Below, in pieces: positions 31,198 to 43,595 of a stretch of DNA of 64,000 nt. The position numbers were made by a program, and so were the translations under genes. The notes beneath the pieces are model-generated. The model was not told the DNA's origin. It did not search any database and worked only from the letters and a program-made list of their open reading frames with translations. Numbering within the stretch: position 1 is the first letter of the stretch; every line of letters begins with the position of its first letter. The DNA is from Arachis hypogaea (lineage: Eukaryota > Streptophyta > Magnoliopsida > Fabales > Fabaceae), in the NCBI RefSeq assembly GCF_003086295.3, contig NC_092040.1:1302001-1366000 (forward strand). The letters run 5' to 3'.

Positions 31198-31740
31198 GTG
31201 GAATATTTATTTTTAAAATTCTTTTTTTTTTAATTTCCCCAAGAAAATTAAAAAGAAGAAAATGGAAAGAAATAATTAGGATAAGTGTATGGTTGTGAGG
31301 GAAAGGAAGGGTTTGGGGGGATAATTCTTGAAAAAAAACGTAAACCCTAGTTTATGGTTCCAGATGAGGGAAAACAGAGCTCCAAACAAGGTTTAAGATT
31401 TTAAATTTTAAATTATTAAGTAACAGATAAATTGTTTGGAGAGGACGGAAGAGAAGAGGAAAGTAAAATACTAAAATGTCTGAAATCTATGGATAACGTT
31501 TGCCCGTCACTTTAGTCACGAAACTATAGGTGACTTCAATTAATTTCTCCTCTAACTTGCTTACTTTCAAGTTGGATGGATTTTACCTATTTTAGAAAAT
31601 TTGTTAGTTTTTATATATTTTTAAAATTTTAATATTGATTATCGACAGTGTGAAGTATTTTATATAATTGTGTAATTAAATTAACTTTTTTGAATAATTA
31701 TTTATTTAATCAATATATAAAATAATTATTTTTATTAAAA
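31198..31740 (-). promoter_or_regulatory. 5' flank of the second HSF gene
   Basis: The leader is purine/pyrimidine-biased (AGAAAATTAAAAAGAAG, GGAAAGGAAGGG on the plus strand). It shares no long block with the 5' flank of the first copy, so the two promoters appear unrelated beyond the coding start. A TATA box could not be chosen with confidence. Confidence 0.4.
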
Positions 31741-32770
31741 GTGATGCTACATATACAAATTTTTTTTTACAATTAAATTTAACTAATTTGATCTAATTAC
31801 AATTAAAACCATTTTCAGAATGAAAACACGTGACACGTACTCTAATGCTTGTTAGACGCACAATTCAAAGAACTTGTACTACATGAATAAGTCTTTTTAT
31901 ACTTTATGTAATATACAAATTTTTGTTGGAAAACACACAAATTTCAAAGTATAGTACATAAATTTTTAAAATATAGTATACAAAATTAAAACGTAACACA
32001 AATTTATTGATATAGCACATAAATTTTTATACATAATACATATTTTTAAATTATAACAATTTTTTGCTACATCAAAATTTATGTAAATCAAACCAAGTAA
32101 AACAATACACATTTTTTTATTTTTACAACACACAAGTAATAGAAGCTACAGTTTGGTAACTCGTACTAATTTGACAGATATCATTAAAAAAATTATGATT
32201 TATCATAGCACATAAATATTTAAGTGTAACACATATTGTTGTTTAACATAGCACACAAATTTATATATATAGCGTAAAAAATAAAATTATAGAATAATAC
32301 TAATTTTTCAAACAATTCAATTAAAGAAAACTAATATCATCATAAATGAGCATAATAACAAAAATAAAAATATATACAATAATACATAAATATGGAGTAT
32401 AGAAAAAACAAACACAAATGATTAAAATTAATAGTATACAAGTTACACTAATTTGTCAGAAATTATTAAATAAATTACGGTTTATTAAAGCACACAAATA
32501 TTTAAGTATAGTACATATTTTTATTTAACATAACATACAAATTTACACATATACTATACAGATATTGAATATAAAAAAAATTCACAAAGAAAAAGAAATC
32601 AAACAATAATAAAAAAAAAAAAAGATAAAAAAAAACAAGCTTAAAAGAAGGAAGAAAAAAAAAAAGAAAAGAAGAACGTAAGAAGAAGATAATTGTAGCA
32701 GCAATAACAATAACAGCGACGATTATAGTAGTGGTAGCCGCAGCGATCATCATGATGTTGAAGGAGGCAA
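31741..32770. repeat. Internally repetitive AT-rich block ending in an A/G-rich tract
   Basis: Short phrases such as ATAGCACATAAATTT, GTATAGTACATA and TAACACAAATTT recur about every 30-60 bases. The block ends in an AGAAGGAAGAAAAAA-type tract and GCGACGATTATAG. The layout (TAACACA-type phrases plus an AAGAAG-rich tract) resembles the 63 kb region. It may be a decayed transposon interior. The frames here are low-complexity and not supported. Confidence 0.45.
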
Positions 32771-33605
32771 AAGCCGAAAGAAGACTGTGACTGAAATTTA
32801 ATTTTTAATAACTTGGTTAATGAAAATAATTGAACACTTAACAATTTTTGTTTTATTATTAATATAATTTTATATAATTAAATATACATATAAAATTATT
32901 TTATACTTAATATCAAAATTAAATTTATATATATATTTAAAAACATATAATTCTATCGCATGCTTGGTTTTTATTTTAATATGATTTTATTTTAATTTCT
33001 TGTATTAAAATAACAACTCAATCAAAACCTTAAATTTTGTATTTTAGGTCAATGTTTTCAAAATTCAAATACTTTGTCAATAAAAATAAACACTAAATTC
33101 AATTCCTATCTTATTTAAAAAAACAAAGTGACTGTTCATAATATCAAATACAAATTATTTGTAAATTATATGTAAATTTTATATTTATCTTAAATTATAT
33201 ACGTGGAATGTTGATCTAAAAAATTATTGGATAAAGATTGTATTATTACCTTCTAAATTAGCATGTTTAACTTTTCAATACCAAATACAAATGTATTATA
33301 TTGTTTATAATCACGTACGATATCGTTTTGTCTATATAAATAAAAATAAATAGATCTTTTGCTAATTCCATACTTCACCAAGTTAACATTTCACGTATAA
33401 AGGTTAGATTAAACTTTTACTAATGATATAATAAAAGATCTAATTATCTCAGTATTTTGAGACATGAACTAATTATTTTTTTTAATAAATCTCTTTATCC
33501 TTCATTGTAATAAATATGGATTAGGTTAGATGTATCTAACTATCCACGTATATGGTGGCAACATTTTACTCTACAAGATTGATAATGCTACTCAACAATA
33601 CCTGT
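32771..33605. other. AT-rich intergenic DNA, no gene seen
   Basis: A/T-rich sequence with no long frame and no repeat boundary that I can define. Confidence 0.5.
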
Positions 33606-34034
33606 CACTACTACTACAAAAATAAGCGTTTTGCAACGAAACTTTTGTCACGAATCCATGTTAGTACGGTAAGTCAAATTACCATATCTCAAATTTGCTA
33701 CCAAAACAAATTTTATAGCTAAAAAAGTGTGGTAGAAAAATTCAGTGGGTCAATCTTAACTACGGCAAAAAATATGATAGAATTATGTTTTTTATTTAGA
33801 TTATTTTTATTTAACTACGATTTAGAGTGTGGACAATAATATTAAAACCATGATTATTTAAATGTCTCCACAATTTACAAATCTGTAGTTAACAAACCAA
33901 AAACTGTAGTTAAATAAAAATGCGTCGTTCTTATTAGTTACGGATCTTCATTCGTAGCTAAAGTGTCATTGCTACGGTTTGTTCTGACTTTAACCACATT
34001 TTTTTCGTAGTTAAATCTATTGTTTTTTATAGTG
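33606..34034. mobile_element. CACTA-like non-autonomous transposon
   Basis: The left end reads CACTACTACTACAAAAATAA, and the right end on the opposite strand reads CACTATAAAAAACAATAG. The interior contains repeated GTAGTTAA- and CTACGG-type words in both orientations, usual for CACTA subterminal repeats. No transposase is present. The 3 bp flanks (TGT and TAT) do not match perfectly, so the exact ends are uncertain. Confidence 0.5.
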
Positions 34035-34427
34035 TATTATCTTTAACCTACGTTACAAAATTCACATCTCATGTCCTCAGAGATTCTATAAGCTCTCATC
34101 ACATTTTGTTGGTCAATGTGCTTCAACTCCAAATTTATCAGAAGCCGTCGATTGTCAAATAAATGAAATTAGAGATAATAATCACATTTATTCTCAATAT
34201 TAATTATATCTCTTTTATTACCAACAAATAATATTTTATTTATTATCGCAAACTTAGGAGTGTCATCAAATTAAGTTCGTTTGAATTTAAAAAAAAATGT
34301 ACTCGAACTAACTAAAATGTAATTGTGTTAGTTTAAATTGGATTTAGTATTTTTTTAAATAAAAAATAGCTTGATCTAGTTAAGAGACCTAATTATATTA
34401 TATTATATTATATTATATTATTTTTCT
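34035..34427. other. AT-rich intergenic DNA with a TATTA microsatellite
   Basis: Ends in about six repeats of ATTAT/TATTA at 34391-34421, directly before the first unit of the tandem triplication. No gene is seen. Confidence 0.6.
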
Positions 34428-35194
34428 CATCTTATGGGTGGTACTAGTTTGTTGGTTCAGGTTTAGATTTCTAAAATATGAGAGATATACTTTAGAGATA
34501 GTCTTTAGTTTGTGAAAATATTTTTGTATTAAAAAAAATTTAATTTTATTTAAAAAAAGGATATTTTACTGTAATATTTCATACGTCTATGAATAAAAGA
34601 TATGTTTTTATAAGTTAAGATTTTTGTAATTGAATTTTAAATTTTTCAATTTTCAGTTCAATATAGAACATATCTAATTTATTTTTTAGAGTTACATCTA
34701 ATTTTCTTTTATTATTTGTAAGTGTCGAATAATTTTTTTCATAAATGAAATACTGTTTTTTTGTCGAAACAATATTATTGGATATTAAACAAACGAATAC
34801 TAACAGTCACCGAAAACAAACGAAAACTAACGAAAAAAATACTTTTTTTTCATAGAGGAGTCAAATGTCAATTATAAGTATCATACAAATATTAGTTTTA
34901 CATCCATGATAATAAGAAGATAAATATTTTATATATTAAATTATAATCTGATAAAAAATATAATATTCAATCATTGAAAATTTTAACAAATAAAACTAGA
35001 GAAAAATTTTAACGAACTATAACTCAAATGACTTAATTTCTTTCTTTACTTATAAATTTTGGATTCATTCCTAACTTAAAAAAAAAACTAGAGAAAAATA
35101 TGAGTTTCTTTTATTTGTTTATCTACATCGTACTCAAGTTCCACAACGGTCTACAATAAAAAAACCAGAAAAGTAAGAAGTTGAAGAAGATAAA

Positions 35195-35287
35195 ATGGAA
35201 GAAAAAGGCCGGAAAAAGAATGTTTTTGCAAAATATTATTTATTCTATCAGCCGTGGGGCGATAGCCCTCGAAGCGAGAGTTTTTAG
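35195..35287 (+). other. Short conserved frame, unit 1 of the triplication
   Basis: ATG opens a 30-residue frame that starts MEEKGRKK and contains YYLFYQPWGDSP, ending in TAG. The same frame is present in units 2 and 3 at the matching place. Length and composition alone cannot prove that it is translated. Confidence 0.3.
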
Positions 35288-36333
35288 GATTTTTTATAAT
35301 AAAAATGCTTTAAAAGGGTATAAGTTTGTTAAGAAAAAAAATTATTCTTTTACAAAAATATTATTATATATTAAAAATTAATTATTATGTATTTATGTAT
35401 AAATAAATGTATTGTTTAAATTAGTTTAAATATATATTTTATATTTTAATATATATTTTATCTGAGTAAGCTGATTTTTTTTCGTATACATACTGTAATT
35501 ATATTTATGGTTGACAAATACTGTGCATTTGATTAAACTTTTTTAAAAATATTTGAATAATTTTGTTTATTTCATGTTATGAGTAGTACTGTTTGTTGGT
35601 TCAGGTTTAGATTTCTGAAATATGACTGACATACTTTAGAGATAGTCTTTAGTTTGTGAAAATATTTTCGTATTAAAAAATAATTTAATTTTATTTAAAG
35701 AAAAAAATTATTTTATGTGTGGATTTATAAACAAAAAAATATGTTTTTATAGCTAAGATTTTTGTAATTGAATTTTAAATTTTTCAATTTTCAATTCAAT
35801 ATAGAACGTATCTAACATATTTTTTAGAGTTACATCTAATTTTCTTTTATTATCTATAAGTGTCGAATAATTTTTTTATGGATGAAATACTGTTTTTTTT
35901 CAAAAACAATATTATCGGATATTAAACAAACGAATACTAACAGTCACCAAGAACTAACGAATACTAACCAAAAAAATACTTTTCTTTCGTAGAGAAGTCA
36001 AATGTCAATTATAAGTATCATACAAATATTAGTTTTACATCCATGATAATAAGAAGATAAATATTTTATATATTAAATTATAATTTGATAAAAAATATAA
36101 TATTCAATTACAAAAAATTTTAACAAATAAAACTAGAGAAAAATTTTAACGAACTATAACTCAAATGATATAATTTCTTTATTTACTTAAAAATTTTGGA
36201 TTTATTCCTAACTTTACAAAAAAAACCAGAGAGAAATATGAGTTTCTTTTATTTGTTTATCTACATCGTACTCAAGTTTCATAAAGGTCTACAATAAGAA
36301 AAACCAGAAAAATAAGAAGTTGAAGAAGATAAA

Positions 36334-36426
36334 ATGGAAGAAAAAGGCCGGAAAAAGAATGTTTTTACAAAATATTATTTATTCTATCAGCCGTGGGGCG
36401 ATAGTCCTCAAAGCGAGAGCTTTTAG
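36334..36426 (+). other. Short conserved frame, unit 2 of the triplication
   Basis: Also 30 residues and a TAG end. It differs from unit 1 by two replacements (Ala to Thr, Arg to Gln) and two silent changes, by eye. Confidence 0.3.
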
Positions 36427-37421
36427 GATTTTCTATAATAAAAAATGTTTTAAAATGGTATAAATTTATTAAGAGAAAAAAAATTATTCTTTTACAAAAA
36501 TATTATTATATATTAAAAATTTATTATTACATATTTATGTATAAATAAATGTATTGTTTAAATTATTTTGAATATATATTTTATATTTTAATATATATTT
36601 TGTCTGAATAAGCTGATTTTTTTTCGTATACATACTGTAATTATATTTATGGTTGGCAAATATTGTGCATTTGATTATTTTTTTTTTAATATTTGAATAA
36701 TTTTGGTTTTTTTTTTCATGTTATGAGTAGTACTGTTTGTTGGTTCAAGTTTAGATTTCTGAAATATGAGAGAGATACTTTAGAGATAATTTTTAGTTTG
36801 TGAAAATATTTTCGTATTAAAAAATTATTTAATTTTATTTAAAGAAAAAAGGATATTTTGTGCATAGATTTATAAAAAAATATGTTTTTATAGCTAAGAT
36901 TTTTGTAATTGAATTTTAAATTTTTCAATTTTCAATTCAATATAGAACATATCTAATATGTTTTTTAGAGTTACATCTAATTTTCTTTTATTATCTATAG
37001 GTGTCGAATAATTTTTTTCATGGATGAAATACTATTTTTTGTCAAAACAATATTATTGGATATTAGACAAACTAATACTAACGAAAAAAATATTTTTCTT
37101 TAACAGATAAAGTCAAATGTCGATTACAAGTATCATACAAATATTAGTTTTACATCGATAACAAACAGATAAATATTATATACATTAAATTATTATCTGA
37201 TAAAAAAAATATAACATTCCATTACTAAAAATCTTAACAAGTAAAATCAGAAAAAAATTACCAGCAAATTATAATTTAAATGGCATAATTTTTCTTGCTA
37301 ACTTTAGGGAAAAAATTAGAAAAAAAATATAAATTTTTTTTATTTTTTATCTACATCGTACTCAAGTTCAATAACGGTCTACAATAAAAAATAAAAAAAG
37401 CAAGAAATTGAAGAAGATAAA

Positions 37422-37616
37422 ATGGAAGAAAAGGGTCGGAAAAGGAATTTTTTTACGAAATATTATTTATTCTATCAGCTGTGGGGCGATAGTCCTCAAA
37501 ACGAGAGTCTTTTAGCGTTTTTTATAATAAAAATGCTTTTTAAATGGTATAAATTTATTAAGAGAAAAAAATTATTCTTTTACAAAAATATTATTTATAC
37601 ATTAAAAATTATTTAG
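37422..37616 (+). other. Short frame, unit 3 of the triplication, extended
   Basis: The same start and core, but the TAG is lost through a small change (AGTCTTTTAG, shifted by one base). The frame runs on to 64 residues of Phe/Lys/Ile-rich sequence. The extension looks accidental. Confidence 0.3.
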
Positions 37617-37617
37617 A

Positions 37618-38867
37618 AAGTATTTGAAAAAAATTAACAAAAATGAGTTATGTAGACCTTTTTACATTTTTTATTTTAATCATTCACTAGAAATAAAATA
37701 ACAAAAAGGTATACTTGATATAAAATTATCAAAATTTAAAAATGAAAAATTTTAATTTGTGTGTATATTTTTTATATGATATTTTATTAAAAGATAGAAT
37801 TAGATAGAGATTAGAAATAATATAATAGAGATTTCTAATATTAAGATTAAGAGAGAAATTATAATTTCAATTACATCATATTTTTATATTATTATAACAT
37901 ATTTTTATAATTTTTTAAGTGAATTATAAGAATGATAAGAGTCATTCAATTAAAAAATATTTTTAGAGACCCAAATTGTTCATTCTATTTTTAGAATGAC
38001 TCAAAGTTGTTCATACTATCTTTTTGAAGTATTTTAATCCTTTGTATATTTTATTTTTTTATTTAAATCTATTGGAGGTATTTTTTAAAAGTTTATTAAA
38101 AAAAGTAATAAAGACTTTTTTTTTCTTTCATTTAAGTGGGAAACTAGAAAATAAAGATTATGAATTTGATTTATTTTTTTGTTTGAAAATTTCCAAGTAT
38201 CATGGACATGATGATTTTCTTGTTTGATAATTTCCTATTTCTATTTAGTAAAATCATAACTAATGGACTATTTCTGAACCAAATATTTTTTTATTGTATT
38301 TTCGAACCAAATATGCTACAACATTTTTTCAATAAAAGGTAACAAAGTCGGCTTAAGAATCAAATACCAACTTAGTCTTTCATTAAAGAAATCCTAATCA
38401 AATAAGGCAATCAAGAAAAAAGAAGGGTAAAAATTAATTGGCATAACTTTATATTTTATTTCAGATTTGCACATTTATTATTATATATATATGTGCATCT
38501 TCTCATTCATCTGAGTACATAACAATCAATTTTTTCAAAGATTTTATTTTGGTGAATTCCTCACTCCTACTAATCTGCTATATTCCCAGAAAATTTATAT
38601 TCCTCACTGTTGTTCTATTTTGCTCATATTTTTATGTTATTATTTCCAGGTTGCTCATCCATAGTCCATTCCAAAATCAATTAGATAAATTGCACGTCTT
38701 CGTAGTTGCTGCGCTGAGAGAACAAGGATTTGTCTTATTGAGCTCACTGCATATTAAGGTGATATATTTTCAATGAATTCTTTATTCTATAACACGCAAA
38801 CACATTTCTAAAAATTTAACAATACAAACATGATGCATAGCTCCGTTTATTTTTGTTAGTTACGGGT
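37618..38867. other. AT-rich intergenic DNA, no gene seen
   Basis: Frames at 38024-38227 and 38549-38776 are open but hydrophobic and Phe-rich, as expected from T-rich DNA. No domain is recognised, and there is no codon bias to support a gene. Confidence 0.5.
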
Positions 38868-39154
38868 AAAATTTTGGTCTAATATTCAGTTATTATATTT
38901 TATAATTTTTTTTAAATTATGAGAGTGAAATAATACGTTTTTGTATATTAATAAAAGGAGGTATTGTCCTACTCTTATAATTTTAAATATAATATTAAAT
39001 TATTATATTTTATGGTATTTTTTAAAATTATGGAGGCGAGATAATAAGCCGTCGCTTATTAACAAGGAGTTATTGTGAGGGATGTATGATTTCACTTTTA
39101 TCATTTTAAAAAATACCGTAAAATACAATAATTAAGTGTTACATCAAAATTTTT
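38868..39154. mobile_element. Foldback element with about 65 bp inverted arms
   Basis: The left arm, AAAATTTTGGTCTAATATTC, continues to GAGAGTGAAATAATAC. It matches the right arm read on the other strand, AAAATTTTGATGTAACACTT to AAAAGTGAAATCATAC. A third partial copy of the arm lies in the middle (ATTATATTTTATGGTATTTT). No coding capacity. Confidence 0.5.
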
Positions 39155-39433
39155 TTCATATCCAAAAAAATTAATCGCATAGTTCTACTATCAATAATTT
39201 TACAATAAGAACAATAATACTAAAAAAAATTCCAGTTTTATGATACAAAGCATGGTTTAATTATTATTTTTTAATTTTTCTGTAGAGTTTAAACCTTTAG
39301 AACCAAAATAATGTAACATAAACAAAAATTAGGGGGTGTGAATAAATATTATGAATTAATACTTATAAAAATTTAAACTATTAAAATAAATTGATAATTA
39401 TATATTTAACATGTTTTTTGCAAGAGGAAATAT

Positions 39434-39668
39434 AGGGAGCCAACGGAGTATCTGTATAATGTGTACAATGGGGATTTAGAAATGTTCAATTTAATAGAAT
39501 ATCATATGTTTATTATTTCTAGTACCCGGATGGTTATTCTGGATAGTATAAGTGTATTGTGTTTGAAAAATTAATAATATTTTATTTTGGATATTCATTT
39601 ATTAATTTATATTAGGCTAAATAAATAACCCATTGTACACATTATACAAATATTCCACTGGCTTCTTA
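39434..39668. mobile_element. MITE with 35 bp terminal inverted repeats
   Basis: AGCCAACGGAGTATCTGTAT then AATGTGTACAATGGG starts at 39438. The right end on the other strand reads AGCCAGTGGAATATTTGTAT then AATGTGTACAATGGG (to 39664). The match is about 31 of 35 positions. The 235 bp between are AT-rich without a frame. I associate this arm sequence with peanut MITEs, from memory. Confidence 0.75.
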
Positions 39669-41100
39669 GCGAGATTTTTTTCGCAAAAGATTTTTTTTCT
39701 TAATTAAATTTGAAGCGTTGTTTCTGTACAAATATATTTTTTCCTTAATTAAATTTGAAGCGTTGTTTATGTATGTACATATTCATTGAATCCTTTTTTT
39801 GTTTAAGAATCTTTGCACAAAAAATCAACAAAGGTAAAATAATACTGTTGTAACGGGTTTTAGATGGTTCGTTTTGGATTCGATTTTAAAAAATGAAATA
39901 TGATATGCAAATTTAATTCATTAATGATGTTTTGTTAGATTACTTGAATCAGTTGATTAGATTACGGAAATAAAATCTATCCAAATAATTTATTCGGGTA
40001 GATTCCATAAAAAAAAAGATAGTTTTGTTTTATAAACCTAATGATAAATAAAGAAGGTTATGTATACAAAAAAATTAGTTATTAGTATATTGGATTGAGA
40101 AAGTTTAATAAAATAAATATTTTTTATAAAAAATCAATTAGTATGTATTTATATATAAATATATATATTGTTTAATTTATTTTTAATATATATTTTAATA
40201 TTATACAAATAACTAATTTAATATTTAATTTTTTATATGCATATAATATGATTAACTTATTCCAAAATCAGGTTAATATTTTATCAATTATATTATACGT
40301 ACATAAAAAAATCAATTAAAATAGTCATTTCTATAAAATATATTTTAATATAAAATATATATTAAAAATTAGTTTTGATGTTTTATAAAATACGAAAGTA
40401 TTGTATAACTTCAAACTCAAATGAAATATCTAGTTAACTAACAATAATGTAACATAGTGAATGTTGATTTTAGTTTGAATTTTTATATATATATATTTTT
40501 CTTTCTTGATGTTTTTGAAAATTTTAAAACTTTTGACTCTGGTCCCTACCAAAACGAAATAAACTAATGATAATGTTTAAAATTTAATTTTTCATAAAAA
40601 GATATAAAAATAAAAAAATAAATTATAAATTAGATAATATTTAATAAATACTAATTTAGTTATCTTCTTTTATTTTTATCTATTCATTATTTTACATTAT
40701 TATAAGTTAGTTTAATCTTTTAATCTTTAAAATTTAAATTTTGACTTTATTCCACCAAACAAATCAATCTAAATCACAACAAAAATTTTCCATCACATTG
40801 AATTAATTTAATTTAAAATTCAAATCAAAGGGATTGAATCCAAATTATAACAACTTATAAAGATAGATGCACATGTTTAACGAGAACCATGAACTCTGAA
40901 GCTTCACCTAAAATTGGAAAGTATCATTATCTTAATCTTAATAATAAATTCCAGAACAAAATTATATAATTAAAAAAAAAACAAAACAAAAGTAAAGCAC
41001 ATATAAATCTTGAAAATTAAAGAAAGCAGAGAGATTATCACAGCCACTGATAAGCCCTGAAGATCACCAGAAAACCCTCACTTCTCCATTGTTTTCGCCC
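39669..41100. other. AT-rich intergenic DNA upstream of the kinase gene
   Basis: No gene is seen. A near-repeat CTTAATTAAATTTGAAGCGT occurs twice around 39700 and 39753. Confidence 0.5.
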
Positions 41101-41282
41101 TCATCACACTTACACTCATTCACGTGTCTCTTCTCTCACCAAAATTCTTCCACGTTTAGTTTTTGCAAATCACACTTATGATGATGATGATGACAGATTA
41201 GCATGTGTTTAAGCTTTTAATTAATTAATTATAATTACTTTTACCCTTTTAGGCTTTAATTTGTCATCAAGTGCAAAAGTAA
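41101..41282 (+). promoter_or_regulatory. 5' flank of the MKK gene with a G-box
   Basis: CACGTG at 41121-41126 is the core of a G-box (bZIP/bHLH site). A short ATG ATG ATG run at 41178-41191 precedes an in-frame-unrelated leader. The coding start at 41283 follows GTGCAAAAGTAA. Regulation by G-box factors is inferred only. Confidence 0.4.
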
Positions 41283-42365
41283 ATGACATTGGTTATCAGA
41301 GAAAGGAGGCACCAACAAGCTCTAAGGCTCTCTTTGCCGCAAAGAAACCCTCCTTCGTTATCGTCGTCGTCGTCGTCATCGTCGTCGTCACCACTTCCAC
41401 ATGCATCAGTATCATTATCAGGATCTTCTTCATCTTCCTCCTCGGTCCTAGTTAACCTCTCAGACCTCGAGAAGCTCGCGGTTCTTGGCCATGGAAACGA
41501 TGGCATAGTGTACAAGGTTCGACACAAGAAGAGTAATTGCTTCTACGCATTGAAAGTGATACGCTCCAACCCTATAATCGGCATTGATGGAAGCCCTAAC
41601 CACGTGGAGGCAGAGATTCTGAAGAAGATGGATTCGCCGTACGTAGTGAAGTGTCATGCGGTTTTCGACAACGGTTCTTGCAGTGATAATGGTGTAAGCT
41701 TTGTTATGGAGTACATGGGTGGAGGGTCGTTGTATGATATCTTGAAACATCATCGTACACTGTCGGAGGATGTGATCTCTGATGTTGCGAAGCGCGTGTT
41801 GGAAGGGCTTAACTATTTGCATGCCATGCACGTTGTGCACAGAGACATTAAGCCCTCGAACTTGCTCGTGAATGAGAAGGGTGAGGTGAAGATAGCGGAT
41901 TTTGGGGTGAGCCACGTGGTGGTGGAAGAGAAAGAGAGTAATGGCGGTGGTGGTGATTATGATCTTCATCACTATGGCAATGCAGGCACGTGTGCATACA
42001 TGAGTCCTGAAAGGATTGATCCTGAGAGTTGGAGAGGAGGTGGTGGTGGGGATGGTTTTGCCGGCGATGTTTGGTCGATGGGGGTGGTGGTTTTGGAGTG
42101 CTTTCTGGGGCATTTTCCGTTGATCAGGGCGGAGCAGAGACCGGACTGGGCAACACTGATGTGTGCCATTTGCTTTGGGGAAAAGGTGGAGATGCCGGAG
42201 ACGGCGTCGCCGGAGTTCAAGAGCTTTGTACTGAGGTGTCTTGAGAAGGATTGGAGGAAGAGGGCAACAGTGAAGGAGCTTCTCCAACACCCTTTTGTTA
42301 ATAGAGGAGGGTGTTGCAATTTCAGTAGAAAAAGGCTTGGTGATTATGTTGTTCTTCAGGGGTGA
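41283..42365 (+). CDS. MKK10: MAP kinase kinase, group D, MKK10-type, lacking activation-loop phosphosites
   Basis: An intronless frame of 360 residues, which is usual for group D plant MKKs. The N-terminus carries a basic/hydrophobic MAPK docking motif (RERRHQQALRLSLP, 6-19), then two serine runs. Kinase landmarks: GHGNDG loop 69-74, Lys91 (YALK), HRDIKPSN with Asp188, DFG 206-208, GTCAYMSPERID 235-246, DVWSMGVVVLE, then PDWATLMCAIC and CLEKDWRKR. The catalytic residues are present. The plant MKK activation motif (S/T-X5-S/T before GT.AYMSPER) is replaced by a Glu/Gly/His-rich stretch (EEKESNGGGGDYDLHHYGNAG). Arabidopsis MKK10 is also known to lack this motif, and the start MTLV.RERRHQ fits it best. 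MKK7/9-type is the alternative. How such a kinase is switched on is unclear. Confidence 0.88.
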   Translation: MTLVIRERRHQQALRLSLPQRNPPSLSSSSSSSSSSPLPHASVSLSGSSSSSSSVLVNLSDLEKLAVLGHGNDGIVYKVRHKKSNCFYALKVIRSNPIIGIDGSPNHVEAEILKKMDSPYVVKCHAVFDNGSCSDNGVSFVMEYMGGGSLYDILKHHRTLSEDVISDVAKRVLEGLNYLHAMHVVHRDIKPSNLLVNEKGEVKIADFGVSHVVVEEKESNGGGGDYDLHHYGNAGTCAYMSPERIDPESWRGGGGGDGFAGDVWSMGVVVLECFLGHFPLIRAEQRPDWATLMCAICFGEKVEMPETASPEFKSFVLRCLEKDWRKRATVKELLQHPFVNRGGCCNFSRKRLGDYVVLQG

Positions 42366-43595
42366 ATGATTTAGCAGAGTTTTGGTTTTAGAGTCATCTG
42401 ATCTTTTTTTTTTCTTCTTAATTATGAGATAGGTGAGATGTGAACATAGTACTCGGCTTTTGTGTTTATGGTTTTGGAAATACACTGGTTGGTGAACATG
42501 GCATACTGGAAAAATATCTGTTCCATATTCATAGGGAATTCAGTTTTATTTCTTCAAGTCTGAACATTAACATCACTGTAAAATGAAATTTGTGAGTTTA
42601 AAGTTTAATTCAGGTGACACAATTTTTAAAATAAATTGATTGAAAGCTAGGTGTTACATCTTTAGCAAGAATATAATAATCATCATCTTATTATACATAG
42701 ATAAGATAAGAGGTATCAGCAAATTTTTATTTCTTTGTTCAGGTTAAACAAATATAAAATGTAGTTGAAGTTCTAATAATAAAACTGTTTGAACAAGCCT
42801 TATTCAAAACAGGAATATTAATTCAAGACATTACTACTACTAGGACACTTAGTTAATGTTGAAATAGTGAGACTATTATTTAAAATAAACTGATAAGTCA
42901 GGAATAGCCAACAAAAGTGTTGAACCTACAGCGACAGTAAATCGGCAATGGTGAGTATGCAAGCGTTTGTGTTAATAGAGGAGAGTGCCACGATTAATAA
43001 TCTTCTTTTCCATTCTGACATGTCAGCTTAGCCCCTTTTTTTTTTCAAACACTAAAATACAAGTGTTGGAACAGCCAAACCGTCAATAACCATTGATCCT
43101 CCAAAACTAGGGAGTAACATTACCAAACTTGAAAGTATGATACAACATTCTCTAACTACTAGAAAAACTACCACATGGGAGCAATCAATACTGGATTCAT
43201 ATAACACTAACATTAACATTAGCAATTACAAGGCCAGCATAAGGCACAACATTTAAGCCACTTACAGTATTATACACCTTGCAGCTTTTTCTTCTCTCTA
43301 ATTGTTTGTAACAATAAATACAAGGCATTAAATATAAAATCATGTGGACTGACAAACATAGACGTCCAAATAGAGCAAGGGTGCAATAGAGGGACTTTGT
43401 AACAAAATCTTGCATGAAAAGAAGCTTGTTTGTGATGAGCTCCTCAAGACTATATACTACAAAAAGTTGTGGCATAGCAGCTGTGTTCTATCCAAGAAAA
43501 AACCAAGAGGCAAAAAAAAGTCACTTGCATAATATCTGCAGATCACCAACATAATCACTTGATCTCAAAAACAGAGGTGCAGTGCTGATATCCAA
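42366..43595. other. Intergenic region between convergent genes
   Basis: Contains the 3' end of the kinase transcript (plus strand) and the 3' untranslated part of the small gene on the minus strand. The frame at 43197-43475 on the minus strand has no known domain and lies beyond that gene's stop. Confidence 0.5.

Larger units (their letters stand above)
34428..37617 (+). repeat. Tandem triplication, 1.14 kb period
   Basis: Units start at about 34428, 35573 and 36717 with CAT(C/G)TTATG and GTTTGTTGGTTCA. The landmark GTTTAGATTTCT sits at 34461, 35605 and 36749, exactly 1,144 apart. The first two units are full length. The third has internal deletions and lacks the last about 200 bp. Each unit contains a GC-richer island (CAGCCGTGGGGCGATAG in the first two, CAGCTGTGGGGCGATAG in the third) in otherwise AT-rich DNA. 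No transposon protein was found. Confidence 0.85.

Noticed and set aside
31741..32770. Possible CRISPR-like or satellite array of AT-rich phrases
   Set aside because: Spacing and phrase sequence are irregular and there is no constant repeat. This is a plant genome, and decay of a transposon fits better.
41460..42485. 341-residue minus-strand frame
   Set aside because: It is opposite the kinase gene and has no domain. The kinase motifs on the plus strand explain the region.
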